64,000 bases of DNA, taken from NCBI GenBank assembly GCA_031411995.1, contig JANOCD010000134.1, positions 1 to 64,000 of the forward strand, in the 5' to 3' direction. The position numbers and the translations under genes were made by a program. The notes under the pieces are model-generated. The model was not told the origin of the DNA and did no database searches. It was given only the letters and a program-made list of their open reading frames with translations. Of the stretch, positions 7,876 through 16,869 are shown in pieces. The first letter of the stretch is position 1. Every line of letters begins with the position of its first letter. Origin of the DNA: Rudanella sp031411995. GTDB lineage: Bacteria > Bacteroidota > Bacteroidia > Cytophagales > Spirosomataceae.

Positions 7876-9524
7876 TATTTTTTCAAAATTCCTTCATACT
7901 TCTTCATGTCTTTGAAGAGATCGAGGGCAGCTTTCATTTCGGGGTCGGTGCTAAACGAGGATTCCTTGATACCTTTTTGCAGGTAGTAGTGTCCGGCAAT
8001 TTCGTTTTCAAGCATTCCCTTTAGTTCCTCTTTAAAGGTAACGAGGTCAGCATCTTTGCTGTGTCCCATACGGGTTTTCAACGCTTTCAACTGATCCTGA
8101 ATCTGATCAAAAAACTTTTCTTTCTTAGCTGAAGCCTCCAGTGTTCCAAGGTCTTTTTCAACCTGCGTGGTGTAGTCATACTCCTTGTCTTTCAGCCACG
8201 AAGCAAATTCCTGGTATTCGGCCTCGGTCAGGTGAAACTCGCGGGCGGGTTTGATTGTCGGGTGATCGTTCCGGTATTTCACGGCGTAGTCGAATATCAA
8301 GCCCTTGTTCGTCAGGGTTATAGCCACCGGAGTCGGGTTGGGTGCCTCAGTCACAATGTCGGGCAACACACCTCCGCCATCATAAACCACGCGGCCCGCC
8401 TTAGTTTTGAACGCCGTGCGGAGAGAGTCAGCAATTTTACCCACGCTGCCGTCGGTGTTGCGATGACTGTAGTCGATCGCCTGAATACAGCGGCCACTCG
8501 GAATATAGTATTTGGCCGTGGTGATTTTCATTTTGGTATTGAACGACAGATCGCGGGTAGTTTGCACCAGGCCCTTACCGTAGGTTCGCTGTCCAATCAA
8601 CACGCCCCGGTCGTAGTCCTGAATCACGCCAGCCACAATCTCTGCCGCCGACGCGCTCCGGCTGTTGGCCAGCACAATAATCGGAATGTCGAGGTCGAGC
8701 GGGGGGGCCAAAGCAGTGTATGTTTTGTTCCACTCCTGCACCTTTCCTTTGGTCGTCACCACTTCCGAATCTTTCGGAACAAACAAATTGGAGATGTCGA
8801 TGGCCATGTTGAGCAAGCCGCCGGGGTTCTCCCGAACGTCTAAGATCAACTTTTTCATGCCCTTACCTTTTAACTCTATTACTGCCTGCCGAACCTCGCG
8901 GGAAGCAGTTCCCGTAAAATCTTTCAGGTCAACGTAGCCAACTTCGTCGGTAATCATGCCGTAGTAAGGCACGTTGGTCATTTTCACCACATCGCGCGAA
9001 ACGGTCAGGTCGAGCGGGTCTTTTTGCCCGTATCGCTTCACCGACAGTTTCACGTTGGTGTTGGTTTGCCCGCGCAGCAACTTACCCGCATCGGCATCTT
9101 TGCGGTCTTTCACGTTCACGCCATCCACCTTCACAATCTCGTCGCCAATGCGAAGTCCCGACTTTTCGGCGGGTGTTCCCTCATAAATCATCAGCACAAT
9201 GCTCTTGCCCTGCCGCTGACCCACCAAAGCCCCGATGCCATTGTAGCGGCCCGTGGTCATGGTCATATAGTCTTCAATTTCGTCTTCGGCGTAGAAATTG
9301 GTATAGGGGTCAAGCGTTTTCAGCATCGCTTCGATGCTGGTTCTAACCATCCGGTTGGGGTTCACCTCATCCACATAATACATGTTCAGTTCTTTGAACA
9401 TGGTGGCATAGATGTCGAGATTCCGGGCGATCTCAAAAAAGCGATCTTCCTGGTTGAAGGCTGTCAGGCTACCGGCCACCAGCAGGGCCGAAGCTCCCGT
9501 AAGTAGTTTTTTGCGGAAAGTCAT
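7875..9524 (-). CDS. S41 family C-terminal processing peptidase
   Basis: Periplasmic carboxyl-terminal processing protease of the CtpA/Prc type. The order is signal or anchor segment (about 5-24), N-terminal helices with the DPYTNFY motif, a PDZ domain (about 95-170, GIGALVGQ..GLRIGDEIVKVDG), and the S41 core. Catalytic Ser lies in ANSRSASAAEIVAG (about 288) and Lys in GQRTYGKGLVQT. The 549 aa match the Bacteroidota form, with a helical C-terminal tail. It sits between rnpA and tsaB; the 20-nt gap to rnpA and shared base with tsaB indicate one operon. Confidence 0.92.
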   Translation of the reverse strand: MTFRKKLLTGASALLVAGSLTAFNQEDRFFEIARNLDIYATMFKELNMYYVDEVNPNRMVRTSIEAMLKTLDPYTNFYAEDEIEDYMTMTTGRYNGIGALVGQRQGKSIVLMIYEGTPAEKSGLRIGDEIVKVDGVNVKDRKDADAGKLLRGQTNTNVKLSVKRYGQKDPLDLTVSRDVVKMTNVPYYGMITDEVGYVDLKDFTGTASREVRQAVIELKGKGMKKLILDVRENPGGLLNMAIDISNLFVPKDSEVVTTKGKVQEWNKTYTALAPPLDLDIPIIVLANSRSASAAEIVAGVIQDYDRGVLIGQRTYGKGLVQTTRDLSFNTKMKITTAKYYIPSGRCIQAIDYSHRNTDGSVGKIADSLRTAFKTKAGRVVYDGGGVLPDIVTEAPNPTPVAITLTNKGLIFDYAVKYRNDHPTIKPAREFHLTEAEYQEFASWLKDKEYDYTTQVEKDLGTLEASAKKEKFFDQIQDQLKALKTRMGHSKDADLVTFKEELKGMLENEIAGHYYLQKGIKESSFSTDPEMKAALDLFKDMKKYEGILKK

Positions 9525-9544
9525 AAGATGTCGGATTGGGGATT

Positions 9545-9964
9545 TCAGATGTCGGTATGGCCGCTATCCACTTTCTTGAGGGTGCGCTTCATTCCTTTCT
9601 CTATCTCTTGAAACGTTGCTTTTGTCTTTGCAATATACAAAAAAGCAATTTCTGTTGGCGGACTGTTTTCGACACCCAACAATTGTTTGTTTAACCGGTA
9701 GGCCTCGCGGATGCGCCGACGAATCAAATTGCGATCAACGGCATGTTTAAACTGTCGTTTCGAGACATTAATCAGTACGGCAGCAGTGGGTTGCCCCGCT
9801 CCGGCGTACCCGTCGCGCTCACCCGCTTCGTTGACAGCGTGGTGGTAGATGACCCGAAACGGAAAAAGGTAGAACGACCGGAGGTCAGTTCTACCTTTTT
9901 GAAATAACACTCCGATCTTCTTTTTGCCCGACAGGCGTTCTGATTTGGGGAACGTGGGGCGCAT
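9545..9964 (-). CDS. rnpA: Ribonuclease P protein component RnpA
   Basis: Protein subunit that helps RNase P RNA cleave the 5' leader of pre-tRNAs. The N-terminus (PKSERLSGKKKIGVLFQKG) and the RNR motif region KHAVDRNLIRRRIREAYRLNK are diagnostic. At 139 aa it has the extended Bacteroidota loop. It follows rpmH by 36 nt, the near-universal gene pair, and precedes an S41 protease. The 36-nt gap carries a small palindrome of an interspersed family. Confidence 0.93.
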   Translation of the reverse strand: MRPTFPKSERLSGKKKIGVLFQKGRTDLRSFYLFPFRVIYHHAVNEAGERDGYAGAGQPTAAVLINVSKRQFKHAVDRNLIRRRIREAYRLNKQLLGVENSPPTEIAFLYIAKTKATFQEIEKGMKRTLKKVDSGHTDI

Positions 9965-9972
9965 AATCTGTA

Positions 9973-9994
9973 AGACGCGAATACGCGTCTCTAC
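9973..9994. repeat. Palindromic repeat, GAGACGC family, copy 1
   Basis: AGACGCG, a 4-nt loop, then CGCGTCT followed by CTAC. This is one of three elements in the window sharing the core (GTAG)AGACGC...GCGTCT(CTAC). It fills most of the rpmH-rnpA gap. Confidence 0.6.
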
Positions 9995-10000
9995 AACAAC

Positions 10001-10168
10001 CTACAATTTGAACCGATCACCTTTCTTCTCGTCGGAAACGGTCAGCTTGTGGCGACCTTTTGCCCGACGACGGGCTAATACTTGCCGACCGTTAGGGGTT
10101 GACATCCGCTCGCGGAAGCCGTGCTTGTTTTTCCGCTTACGGTTGGAGGGTTGGTACGTTCTTTTCAT
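10001..10168 (-). CDS. rpmH: 50S ribosomal protein L34
   Basis: A 55-residue, highly basic ribosomal protein. It starts MKRTYQPSNRKRKNKHGF, continues with RMSTPNGRQVLARRRAKGRH, and ends in a Bacteroidota-type tail KLTVSDEKKGDRFKL. The ATG is at 10166-10168 and TAG at 10001-10003. It is the first gene of the minus-strand operon rpmH-rnpA-S41 protease-tsaB. No dnaA, dnaN or DnaA-box cluster is seen nearby, so there is no sign of a replication origin. Confidence 0.97.
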   Translation of the reverse strand: MKRTYQPSNRKRKNKHGFRERMSTPNGRQVLARRRAKGRHKLTVSDEKKGDRFKL

Positions 10169-10337
10169 CGATGTATAAATTCAATAGCCTGAAGCCTGTT
10201 TCCAAAATGAGACCGCAAAATTACAATATTGATTCTGTTATTGCAAGGGGCAGCTTTGAAAAAGTTACTCCATTTTGGCAGCCCGAAACCAATTACGCAC
10301 TTTCCCGGTATTTGATTTATATCCTTAGTTTTCCTGT

Positions 10338-11750
10338 ATGCACTACCGACTGTCTGCCGACCCGCTCCTGCCCCACTACATCGCCGTTGAAGCCCGGCTA
10401 ACTGACGTTACAACAGACACGATTGAGTTGCAGCTACCCGCCTGGCGACCGGGCCGCTACGAGTTACAGAACTTTGCCAAAAACATTCAGCGATTCGTCA
10501 TTACCGATGCTTCAGGAAAGCACCTCCCCTTCCGTAAAATAACCAAAGACCGCTGGCTGGTGCAAACCGACGGGGTAACAGAGATTGTGGCTCAGTATAA
10601 TTATTACGCTAACATCATCAACGCCGGCAGTAGCTATATCAGCGATGATACCGACGTTAGTCCCTGGCTTTATGTCAACCCTGTTAACCTGTGCCTCTAT
10701 GCCGAAGGACGAATCAATGACCCCTGCAGCCTTGAACTAGACATTCCGGCAGACTGGACCATTGCCTGTGGCCTGACTAAAACTGGCCCTCAAACGCTCT
10801 CTGCTAAAGATTTCTACGAATTAGTGGACTGTCCGCTTATTGCTGCCCCTGCTTTGCATCGCATTCAGTACGAAGCGCGGGGCGTAGCCTTCTCGGTTTG
10901 GGTGGCCGGGCGGATGGTGTTTAACCAGGCGCGGGTTGTTCGCGATTTTCAGCGATTCTCGGAAGCCCAAATCGACATTTTTGGCGAATTCCCCGAAACC
11001 GAATACCATTTCCTGACCATTTTGCTGCCTGTTGCTCACTACCACGGCGTTGAACACCGAAACAGCACGGTGCTGGTATTGGGGCCTGCCGATGAGGGTG
11101 AAGGTTTGTATGTTGACTTGCTGGGCATTGCCTCGCACGAGTTGTTTCATGCCTGGAACATTATCCGAATCAGGCCGCAGGAGTTATTACCGTATGATTT
11201 CACCCGCGAAAACTATTTCCAGACTTGCTTCGTAGCCGAAGGCGTTACCACCTATTATGGCGATCACATGCTGCGCCGGTCGGAGGTATTTAATGAAGCC
11301 GCTTATTTGAAAGAGTTGCACGTAACACTCAAACGGCATTTTGAAAATAACGGGCGGGCGTTTCAGTCGTTGCTGGAGTCGTCGTGGGATTTGTGGCTGG
11401 ACGGTTATGACAAGGGCGTTCCCGACCGTAAAGTATCAGTCTATCATAAGGGAGCTATTGCCGCCATGATTCTGGATTTACACATTCGGCAGACAAGCGG
11501 GCAAACCCGGTCACTGGATGATGTGATGCGGCTAATGTGGGAACGGTTTGGCAAGCCACAGGTAGGCTACACTTATGCTGATTATCGAGGTATCACGGAA
11601 GAGGTTGCCGGGGAGTCGCTGGATTGGTATTATAAGACCTGTATTGAAGGAAATAGATCGTTGTTGCCTTTATTAAACAGATACCTAAAATTAATTGATT
11701 TATCAATACTTTTCACTGATACAAATGGACTTATTTTGGAAAAATTATGA
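10338..11750 (+). CDS. M61 family peptidase, shortened at the C-terminus
   Basis: Zinc aminopeptidase of the M61 glycyl-aminopeptidase type. An N-terminal beta-sandwich (1-170) includes the family segment LPAWRPGRYELQNFAKN. The catalytic domain has HELFHAWNIIR (zinc ligands near 267 and 271) and the downstream Glu in FVAEGVTTYYG. M61 proteins normally continue into a PDZ domain to about 600 aa. This one stops at 470, right after the helical domain (about 440-455), and the last 30 residues and the 250 nt after them are strikingly AT-rich. The start ATG at 10338 is clear. Probably cytoplasmic, as no signal peptide is seen. Confidence 0.85.
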   Translation: MHYRLSADPLLPHYIAVEARLTDVTTDTIELQLPAWRPGRYELQNFAKNIQRFVITDASGKHLPFRKITKDRWLVQTDGVTEIVAQYNYYANIINAGSSYISDDTDVSPWLYVNPVNLCLYAEGRINDPCSLELDIPADWTIACGLTKTGPQTLSAKDFYELVDCPLIAAPALHRIQYEARGVAFSVWVAGRMVFNQARVVRDFQRFSEAQIDIFGEFPETEYHFLTILLPVAHYHGVEHRNSTVLVLGPADEGEGLYVDLLGIASHELFHAWNIIRIRPQELLPYDFTRENYFQTCFVAEGVTTYYGDHMLRRSEVFNEAAYLKELHVTLKRHFENNGRAFQSLLESSWDLWLDGYDKGVPDRKVSVYHKGAIAAMILDLHIRQTSGQTRSLDDVMRLMWERFGKPQVGYTYADYRGITEEVAGESLDWYYKTCIEGNRSLLPLLNRYLKLIDLSILFTDTNGLILEKL

Positions 11751-11924
11751 ATAAGAAATGTATTACAATTATATGATCTATCTTGTGACTGTTCTTCGTC
11801 GATCTTTAACAAATTCTATTAGTTATATCGACATAGTATTGCATTAAAAATACTTAAACCCTGATACTGAGGTTCTATAGATTAACCGTTTTTTCATGCT
11901 CTTTTCGTTATATATGACCTAAAA

Positions 11925-11932
11925 TAAATTTG
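11925..11932 (+). promoter_or_regulatory. Candidate -7 element for the TPR gene
   Basis: TAAATTTG fits TAnnTTTG exactly and lies 67 nt before the TPR gene's ATG. Transcription would start near 11938. The surrounding 11751-11998 is AT-rich and otherwise holds no gene that I can support. Confidence 0.5.
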
Positions 11933-11998
11933 CACGGCCATACATTACCCGTATTTTTACCGCGACAGTCTCAAACCAAGTCAACCCATTATAAATGT

Positions 11999-13360
11999 AT
12001 GAATAAACATTTACTCCGTAGTTACGTCGTAGCTGCACTACTACTTCCTGCCGTAACGTTTGGCCAGGGTAATCCCACGGCCGCCGATTATTTCAATGAG
12101 GGTATTCAGAAAAGCAACGCCAAAGATTACACGGGCGCACTTCAAGCGTTCACGACCGCCATTATCCTGAACCCGGAAAATGCTCCGAGTTACTACAACC
12201 GCTCTTTAGCCAAAATTAGCCTGAACGACATTCAGGGCGCAATTCTGGACCTCGACCAAGCCATTGAACTCAACCCGCAAGATGCGAATGCATTTCTGTA
12301 TCGGGGAATAAACCGCACAAAAATTGATGATTTCCGGGGAGCTGTGCAAGACTTTAACCGGGCCATCGAACTCAATCCGAACGATGCAATCCTGTATTAC
12401 CACCGTGGTTTGAGCCGTGCTCAGGTCAACTATCTAGCTACGGCTCTGGCCGACTTCAATAAAGCGGCTGGTTTAGCCCCCAGCGACGTGAACATTCTGA
12501 CGGCACGGGGTAACTGCAAAAACCAGATGAGCGATTTCAAAGGTGCCCTCGCCGACTTTAGTACAGCCCTCGAAAAGGCCCCCAACAAATCGCAGGCGTT
12601 ATCCGGTCGGGGTTATGCCCGTTTCCGGCTCGACGACCCCAAAGGTGCACTAGCTGATTTCGGAAGATCCATTGAGATTAGCCCAAACGACGCTGATTTA
12701 TTCTACAAGCGGGGTCTGGTGAAAACCCGTATGGCCGACTTCGCGGGGGCCACGGCCGACTTCGACAAAACGCTCCAGATTGACCCCACGCACTTTAAAG
12801 CACATTTTAGCCGGGGTTATTGCAAAAGCCGCACCGGAAGTCAGAAACAGGCCATTCAGGATATTGACCGTTCCATTGAAATGGGAAATAATACCTTGCA
12901 AACAAAGGCTTATTACAGCGATTTTATCACCCAAAACCTGTTACCATTGCTTAGTACGGTGCTTCAGGAGCGGTATAGAATCAGTGAATTGGCCGACGAC
13001 CGTTCTGATGCATTCCTGCTGCGGGGGTTGCTTAAAAATGCATCGGGCGAAAGCAAAGCAGCTTTGGCAGACCTGAACCGGGCCATCGAACTAAGCCCTA
13101 CCAGTTCAGAATCGTATTTTGTTCGGAGCATTATCCGTTCGTCGCTGGGCGATCAAAAAGGCTCCCTAATTGACTGCAACAGTGCCGTTAAACTTAATCC
13201 GCGCCACGCCGAAGCCTATTATCTGCGGGGAATTGTCCGCTATGATACAGGCGATGAGCAAGCGGGTTGTGTCGACCTCAGCCGGGCGGGTGAATTGGGC
13301 TATGTTCAGGCTTACAAAATCATTGGCGAAAAGTGCAACCGAGCTACCGCGCAGCGGTAA
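11999..13360 (+). CDS. Secreted tetratricopeptide-repeat protein
   Basis: A 453-aa protein with a signal peptide (MNKHLLRSYVVAALLLPAVTFGQ), followed by about ten 34-residue TPR units. Each unit has the form D..GAL.DF..AIELNP..A..Y..RG. One unit in the middle (about 300-340) is degenerate. TPRs form a protein-binding superhelix; the partner is unknown. The ATG at 11999 is preferred to an upstream TTG because it starts the signal peptide and sits 67 nt after a good promoter element. A perfect 29-bp hairpin follows the stop. Confidence 0.88.
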   Translation: MNKHLLRSYVVAALLLPAVTFGQGNPTAADYFNEGIQKSNAKDYTGALQAFTTAIILNPENAPSYYNRSLAKISLNDIQGAILDLDQAIELNPQDANAFLYRGINRTKIDDFRGAVQDFNRAIELNPNDAILYYHRGLSRAQVNYLATALADFNKAAGLAPSDVNILTARGNCKNQMSDFKGALADFSTALEKAPNKSQALSGRGYARFRLDDPKGALADFGRSIEISPNDADLFYKRGLVKTRMADFAGATADFDKTLQIDPTHFKAHFSRGYCKSRTGSQKQAIQDIDRSIEMGNNTLQTKAYYSDFITQNLLPLLSTVLQERYRISELADDRSDAFLLRGLLKNASGESKAALADLNRAIELSPTSSESYFVRSIIRSSLGDQKGSLIDCNSAVKLNPRHAEAYYLRGIVRYDTGDEQAGCVDLSRAGELGYVQAYKIIGEKCNRATAQR

Positions 13361-13374
13361 ACGTGATAAAATGA

Positions 13375-13441
13375 AAAAAAGTCGGGTGTTCAAGTGGTGT
13401 CAGGATGAGGAACTGACACCACTTGAACACCCGACTTTTTT
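13375..13441. terminator. Perfect 29-bp inverted repeat, bidirectional terminator
   Basis: Arms 13375-13403 and 13413-13441 are perfectly complementary, with a 9-nt loop. The stem ends in an A run on one side and T run on the other, so both strands read as stem plus U tract. It lies between the convergent TPR and response-regulator genes. Confidence 0.9.
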
Positions 13442-13444
13442 CAT

Positions 13445-14068
13445 TCAGTACTTCCCGAAAAACTTGTTGAGGGCTTCCACTTTGTTGTCGACGTGGAGTT
13501 TTTCGTAGATATTATAAATATGTTTTTTCAGCGTTTTCACGCTGATGAACAAGCCATCGGCCACTTCGCTATATGTCAAACCCTTTGAGAGCATGGTCAA
13601 TACTTCGACTTCGCGGGGGGTGATGTGGTAATCGGTGCGAGTTTGACCGTTGCGCTGCATCCGGGCCACAATCTTGCGGGCAATGTCGCTGCTCATGGGT
13701 GAGCCGCCTTCAAACACCTCCCGGATGGCACTCAGCAGAAGTTCGGGCTTGCTTTTTTTGAGAATATACGAGTTAGCCCCGGCTTCGAGCGACTGAAACA
13801 CCTTCTCGTCTTCGTCATAGACCGTACACATAATGAACTCGACATTGGGACAAACGGGCTTCAGCTTCTTCACGCAGTCGATGCCACTAATGTCGGGCAA
13901 CCCAATATCCATCAGCACCACATCGGGCAACAGTTCGGGAATTCGGCGGAGGGCTTCGGTGCCGGTTGGAGCCACGCCTACGCACGAGTATTCATCGTCG
14001 CGGCTGACAATGGTTTGCAGCAACAACTGAATATCGGGGTTGTCTTCGACAATAAAAACGGAGATCAT
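13445..14068 (-). CDS. NarL/FixJ-type response regulator
   Basis: Two-component regulator of 207 aa. The receiver domain (1-120) has the acidic pair ED at 8-9, phosphoacceptor Asp54 in VVLMDIGLPD and the conserved Lys in ILKKSKPE. The LuxR-type helix-turn-helix (about 140-200) has TPREVEVLTMLSKGLTYSEVADGLFISVKTLKKH. It starts 5 nt after the histidine kinase stop, so the two are co-transcribed cognates. Likely targets are the twin ATACTAC dyads at 16075-16135, upstream of the kinase gene and the divergent envelope operon; that link is inference. Confidence 0.93.
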   Translation of the reverse strand: MISVFIVEDNPDIQLLLQTIVSRDDEYSCVGVAPTGTEALRRIPELLPDVVLMDIGLPDISGIDCVKKLKPVCPNVEFIMCTVYDEDEKVFQSLEAGANSYILKKSKPELLLSAIREVFEGGSPMSSDIARKIVARMQRNGQTRTDYHITPREVEVLTMLSKGLTYSEVADGLFISVKTLKKHIYNIYEKLHVDNKVEALNKFFGKY

Positions 14069-14073
14069 AGTTG

Positions 14074-15999
14074 TTATGCGGTCATGGGAGCCTCAATACT
14101 GACCTCGGTGCCGTTGTCGGTGAGCCAGGTGATGCGGCCTTTGATGGCTTCGATATTTTTTCGCATGTTTCGTAAGCCATTGCTCCACAGCTTAGTAGGC
14201 TCTCCATCCATCCCTTTTCCGTTGTCGCGGATCAGGATGTGCAGTTCGTTTTCGACGGTGGCAATGGCCAGTTCGACCTGTGAGGCTTCGGCGTGTTTTA
14301 CCACGTTATGCACGGCCTCTTTCACCGATTGATACACGTTCCGACGGACAATCCCTTTGAGTTCGCGTTGCGGGTCGGTGATGGTTTCGGTAAAAATCAT
14401 TTTGATGCCTGCCTCGCCCAGAAACTCCGAACAGAACTTGCGAATATAGGCCACTAAGCTTTGCAGATTGTCGTTGTTGACGTTCAGGCTCCACACAATT
14501 TCGTTCATCCGGGTGGTCATCTCCGACGAGGCTTTGGCAATGATTTGCACCTCAGCCGTGTTCGTTTCGGACTGTTGCTTGAGCAATTCACTGGCCAGCG
14601 AGATCGAGGTCAGGGCCGCGCCCAGCTCGTCGTGGAGTTCCTGCGAAATGCGTCCCCGCTCTTCCTGTTGGGCTTCAATTCGGCTTTTCAGGCTGGTCCA
14701 CTCGGTTTCCAATTGCAGTTTGGCCAGTTTTTCGGACTCCAGCATTTTGCGCTTCCGCCAATACAACACCAACAAGGCAGCCACCACTGCCAACAACAAA
14801 CAGCCGATCAAGAGAGCCACAATCAGGCTGTTTTTTCGGTTCATAGCATACTGTTGGTCAGCCAGTTGCTTCTCGTGAGTCAGTTGCCGAACCCGCTCGT
14901 TATAATTGATTAACTGGCGGTTTTTCTCGCCCCGGTCAAAAGCCAGCACAGCCTCATTATAGTTCTCCAACGCATTCAGAGCGGGAACCGGGCGATTTGC
15001 CTTTTTCAGCACAGCATACTGCGTCTGGTAAAACGCCTGCCGTTCGAGCATGGGCAGCGAGTCGGGTTTAGTTAGGAGGCTGGCTTCGAGCAGTTTCCGT
15101 TCGGTAGCGGCCGCATCGCCCGATTGCCAGTCGGTGCGGGCCAGCGCAATGAGCGGCATGGCGAGGTAGGCTGGCGGATACAGCTTTTTGATCAGGTCGT
15201 AGTAGCGCGTAAAGTACTGCCGGGCCGAATCGGTCTGGTTTTTGGCTAAACAGTAGTCGCCCGCATTTTTATACAATTCTGTTTCGTCGTTCCAGACTTT
15301 GGCGGGCCGGGCCATTACCAACCCTTTTTCAAGATAGGCGAATGCTGTTGCGGTGTCGCGCCGGGCCACTTCAAAGCCATAAAGGTTCACGTAGTTGCCG
15401 ATGATCTGGCTCGTATCGCGTTTGTGGAGGGCATTTCGGAGCGATTTTAACTGGTATTCGACGGCCAGATCGTCGCGCTGCTGAAAATGAAACAGAATGG
15501 CTAAGTTATTCTGAATCATGGGAATACGAGAAGTGTCTTTGGTGAACGGCTGGTTATCTAAGGCCCGCAGGTAATAAACAATGGCCGAATCATTTTCTTC
15601 CTGAATCTGGTGGGTGATGGCCCGCGAGAAATTCATCAGCATCCTGAATCGCTTCTGGTCGGGGTTTGCGGTGAGGGCCAAGGCCGTATCGCCCAGGCGT
15701 TTAGCCAGCGCGAAATCGCCCCGAAAAGCTGCCCTGTTATACATGGCCTGGTTGTAATAATTGAACAACCCCTGCGCAAAACCATGCCGACGCGACAACT
15801 CGCCCGCCTGCCGAATGAGCATGTAGGCACTGTCGGGGTTTGTGTTCTGCACGTCGTAAGCCTGATCGAACAAGGTAAACACCCGCGCCGAATCCTGCCG
15901 CGAAATGCCGGCAACAGGATGGTCGTCCTGCTTTTGCTGGCAGGCTTCACCAATCACCAGCGACCCAATAAAAAGAAGTATATAAAAAATGGTGCGCAT
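14074..15999 (-). CDS. TPR-containing sensor histidine kinase (HisKA_3 / DegS-NarX type)
   Basis: Membrane sensor kinase of 641 aa. The order is an N-terminal export segment (MRTIFYILLFIGSLVIGEAC, possibly a lipid-modified Cys), a periplasmic TPR-like helical region (about 30-380), one membrane span (about 388-411), a coiled-coil linker, the H-box RISQELHDELGAALTSISL (His near 453), and an HATPase domain with IRDNGKGMDG near 592. The internal ATG at 15999 is used because the 16 residues before it are not signal-like. It pairs with the response regulator 5 nt downstream. Signal unknown. Confidence 0.9.
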   Translation of the reverse strand: MRTIFYILLFIGSLVIGEACQQKQDDHPVAGISRQDSARVFTLFDQAYDVQNTNPDSAYMLIRQAGELSRRHGFAQGLFNYYNQAMYNRAAFRGDFALAKRLGDTALALTANPDQKRFRMLMNFSRAITHQIQEENDSAIVYYLRALDNQPFTKDTSRIPMIQNNLAILFHFQQRDDLAVEYQLKSLRNALHKRDTSQIIGNYVNLYGFEVARRDTATAFAYLEKGLVMARPAKVWNDETELYKNAGDYCLAKNQTDSARQYFTRYYDLIKKLYPPAYLAMPLIALARTDWQSGDAAATERKLLEASLLTKPDSLPMLERQAFYQTQYAVLKKANRPVPALNALENYNEAVLAFDRGEKNRQLINYNERVRQLTHEKQLADQQYAMNRKNSLIVALLIGCLLLAVVAALLVLYWRKRKMLESEKLAKLQLETEWTSLKSRIEAQQEERGRISQELHDELGAALTSISLASELLKQQSETNTAEVQIIAKASSEMTTRMNEIVWSLNVNNDNLQSLVAYIRKFCSEFLGEAGIKMIFTETITDPQRELKGIVRRNVYQSVKEAVHNVVKHAEASQVELAIATVENELHILIRDNGKGMDGEPTKLWSNGLRNMRKNIEAIKGRITWLTDNGTEVSIEAPMTA

Positions 16000-16074
16000 A
16001 CAGTCGAAAATAAGAACGCTGACTTCCGTAAAACTACGACTTCGCAACCCGATTTGACTATCCCGAGGGACGAT

Positions 16075-16092
16075 ATACTACAAAGGTAGTAT
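16075..16092. promoter_or_regulatory. Dyad operator 1, ATACTAC-AAAG-GTAGTAT
   Basis: Perfect dyad with 7-bp half-sites ATACTAC and GTAGTAT around AAAG. An identical pair of half-sites recurs 43 bp downstream. It lies 76 nt upstream of the histidine-kinase start and 96 nt upstream of the divergent operon. The geometry suits a dimeric LuxR-type regulator. Confidence 0.7.
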
Positions 16093-16117
16093 CCCTAAAA
16101 CCCGGCTAAGTCTCAAT

Positions 16118-16135
16118 ATACTACTTTGGTAGTAT
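16118..16135. promoter_or_regulatory. Dyad operator 2, ATACTAC-TTTG-GTAGTAT
   Basis: Same half-sites as operator 1, with spacer TTTG. It is centred 43 bp from the first, about four helical turns, so both would be on the same DNA face. It sits just upstream of a near-consensus -7 element at 16158-16165, around -44 relative to the inferred start, a typical activator position. Confidence 0.7.
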
Positions 16136-16157
16136 GGTAACTCAATAGGGCAAGGTT

Positions 16158-16165
16158 GACCTTTG
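16158..16165 (+). promoter_or_regulatory. Near-consensus -7 element of the envelope operon
   Basis: GACCTTTG matches TAnnTTTG except the first base. It is 22 nt before the ATG at 16188 and positioned so that dyad 2 lies immediately upstream. A weak -7 with a nearby dyad fits an activated promoter. Confidence 0.4.
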
Positions 16166-16187
16166 TGCCGAACTAATTAATCAACTC

Positions 16188-16856
16188 ATGAAAAAATCAC
16201 TTTGCCTTTTCGCGATGGCACTCGCCATTGGTACGTCCACGTTGTTTGCCCAGGACAACAAAGAACAATTGGTTGACAAAATCGAGCAAAGCAACGTCTG
16301 GATGACGGGCTACATGGTCGAGAAACTCTTCACCATCAACCTTTCGCCCACCATGTGGGAGACAGTGTTGGCCGCGCCAAGCCAACCCCGTGGCCGCGAC
16401 AGCTTCAAACGGATGGCCCAGTCGCTGGTCGATTTTTCGGATAAAGCAGGCTACACCGCCCTCGAAGGAAAGTGCGGTTATGGTGTGCAATCCGACAAAG
16501 CCAAAGAGTACAAATCGGACTGTCAGACCCAAATTGACGGGTTGGCCAGCAAAATCACGTTCAAACTCGACGCACCCGCCCTGGCCAAAACGCCTGACTC
16601 GTTCAACCTGACAATGGGCTACATGACGACCATCGCTGATTTTTTTGGCTCGCGCAGCAAATACATTGCTGACGGATGGCGGCCCAAAGGCGAGAAACTG
16701 GCCATCATTCTTAGTCCATCGGCTACGGCCACCGGTATCAAAGTAGCCTGGAGTCCCGATGGCCAAACCGTTACGGTGAGCGGCCCGGCCAACAAGGAAG
16801 TTGCCGGTTGGAACGACTCTATTTTGGCTGGTTTGGCAAAGGGAGGGAAGAAATAA
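16188..16856 (+). CDS. Uncharacterised secreted protein, first gene of the envelope run
   Basis: I do not recognise this family. The 222-aa protein has a clear signal peptide (MKKSLCLFAMALAIGTSTLFAQ), a mature part with two Cys (about 98 and 112) that could form a disulfide, and a C-terminal beta-rich stretch (GIKVAWSPDGQTVTVSGPANKE). It ends in a basic tail. It is the first gene after the twin dyads and is followed 13 nt later by a membrane-protein gene, so it is probably controlled by the divergent two-component system. Confidence 0.8.
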   Translation: MKKSLCLFAMALAIGTSTLFAQDNKEQLVDKIEQSNVWMTGYMVEKLFTINLSPTMWETVLAAPSQPRGRDSFKRMAQSLVDFSDKAGYTALEGKCGYGVQSDKAKEYKSDCQTQIDGLASKITFKLDAPALAKTPDSFNLTMGYMTTIADFFGSRSKYIADGWRPKGEKLAIILSPSATATGIKVAWSPDGQTVTVSGPANKEVAGWNDSILAGLAKGGKK

Positions 16857-16869
16857 ACCAACTCATACC

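Noticed and set aside
9545..10168. Replication origin next to rpmH-rnpA
   Set aside because: No dnaA or dnaN gene and no cluster of DnaA boxes or AT-rich unwinding region is visible.
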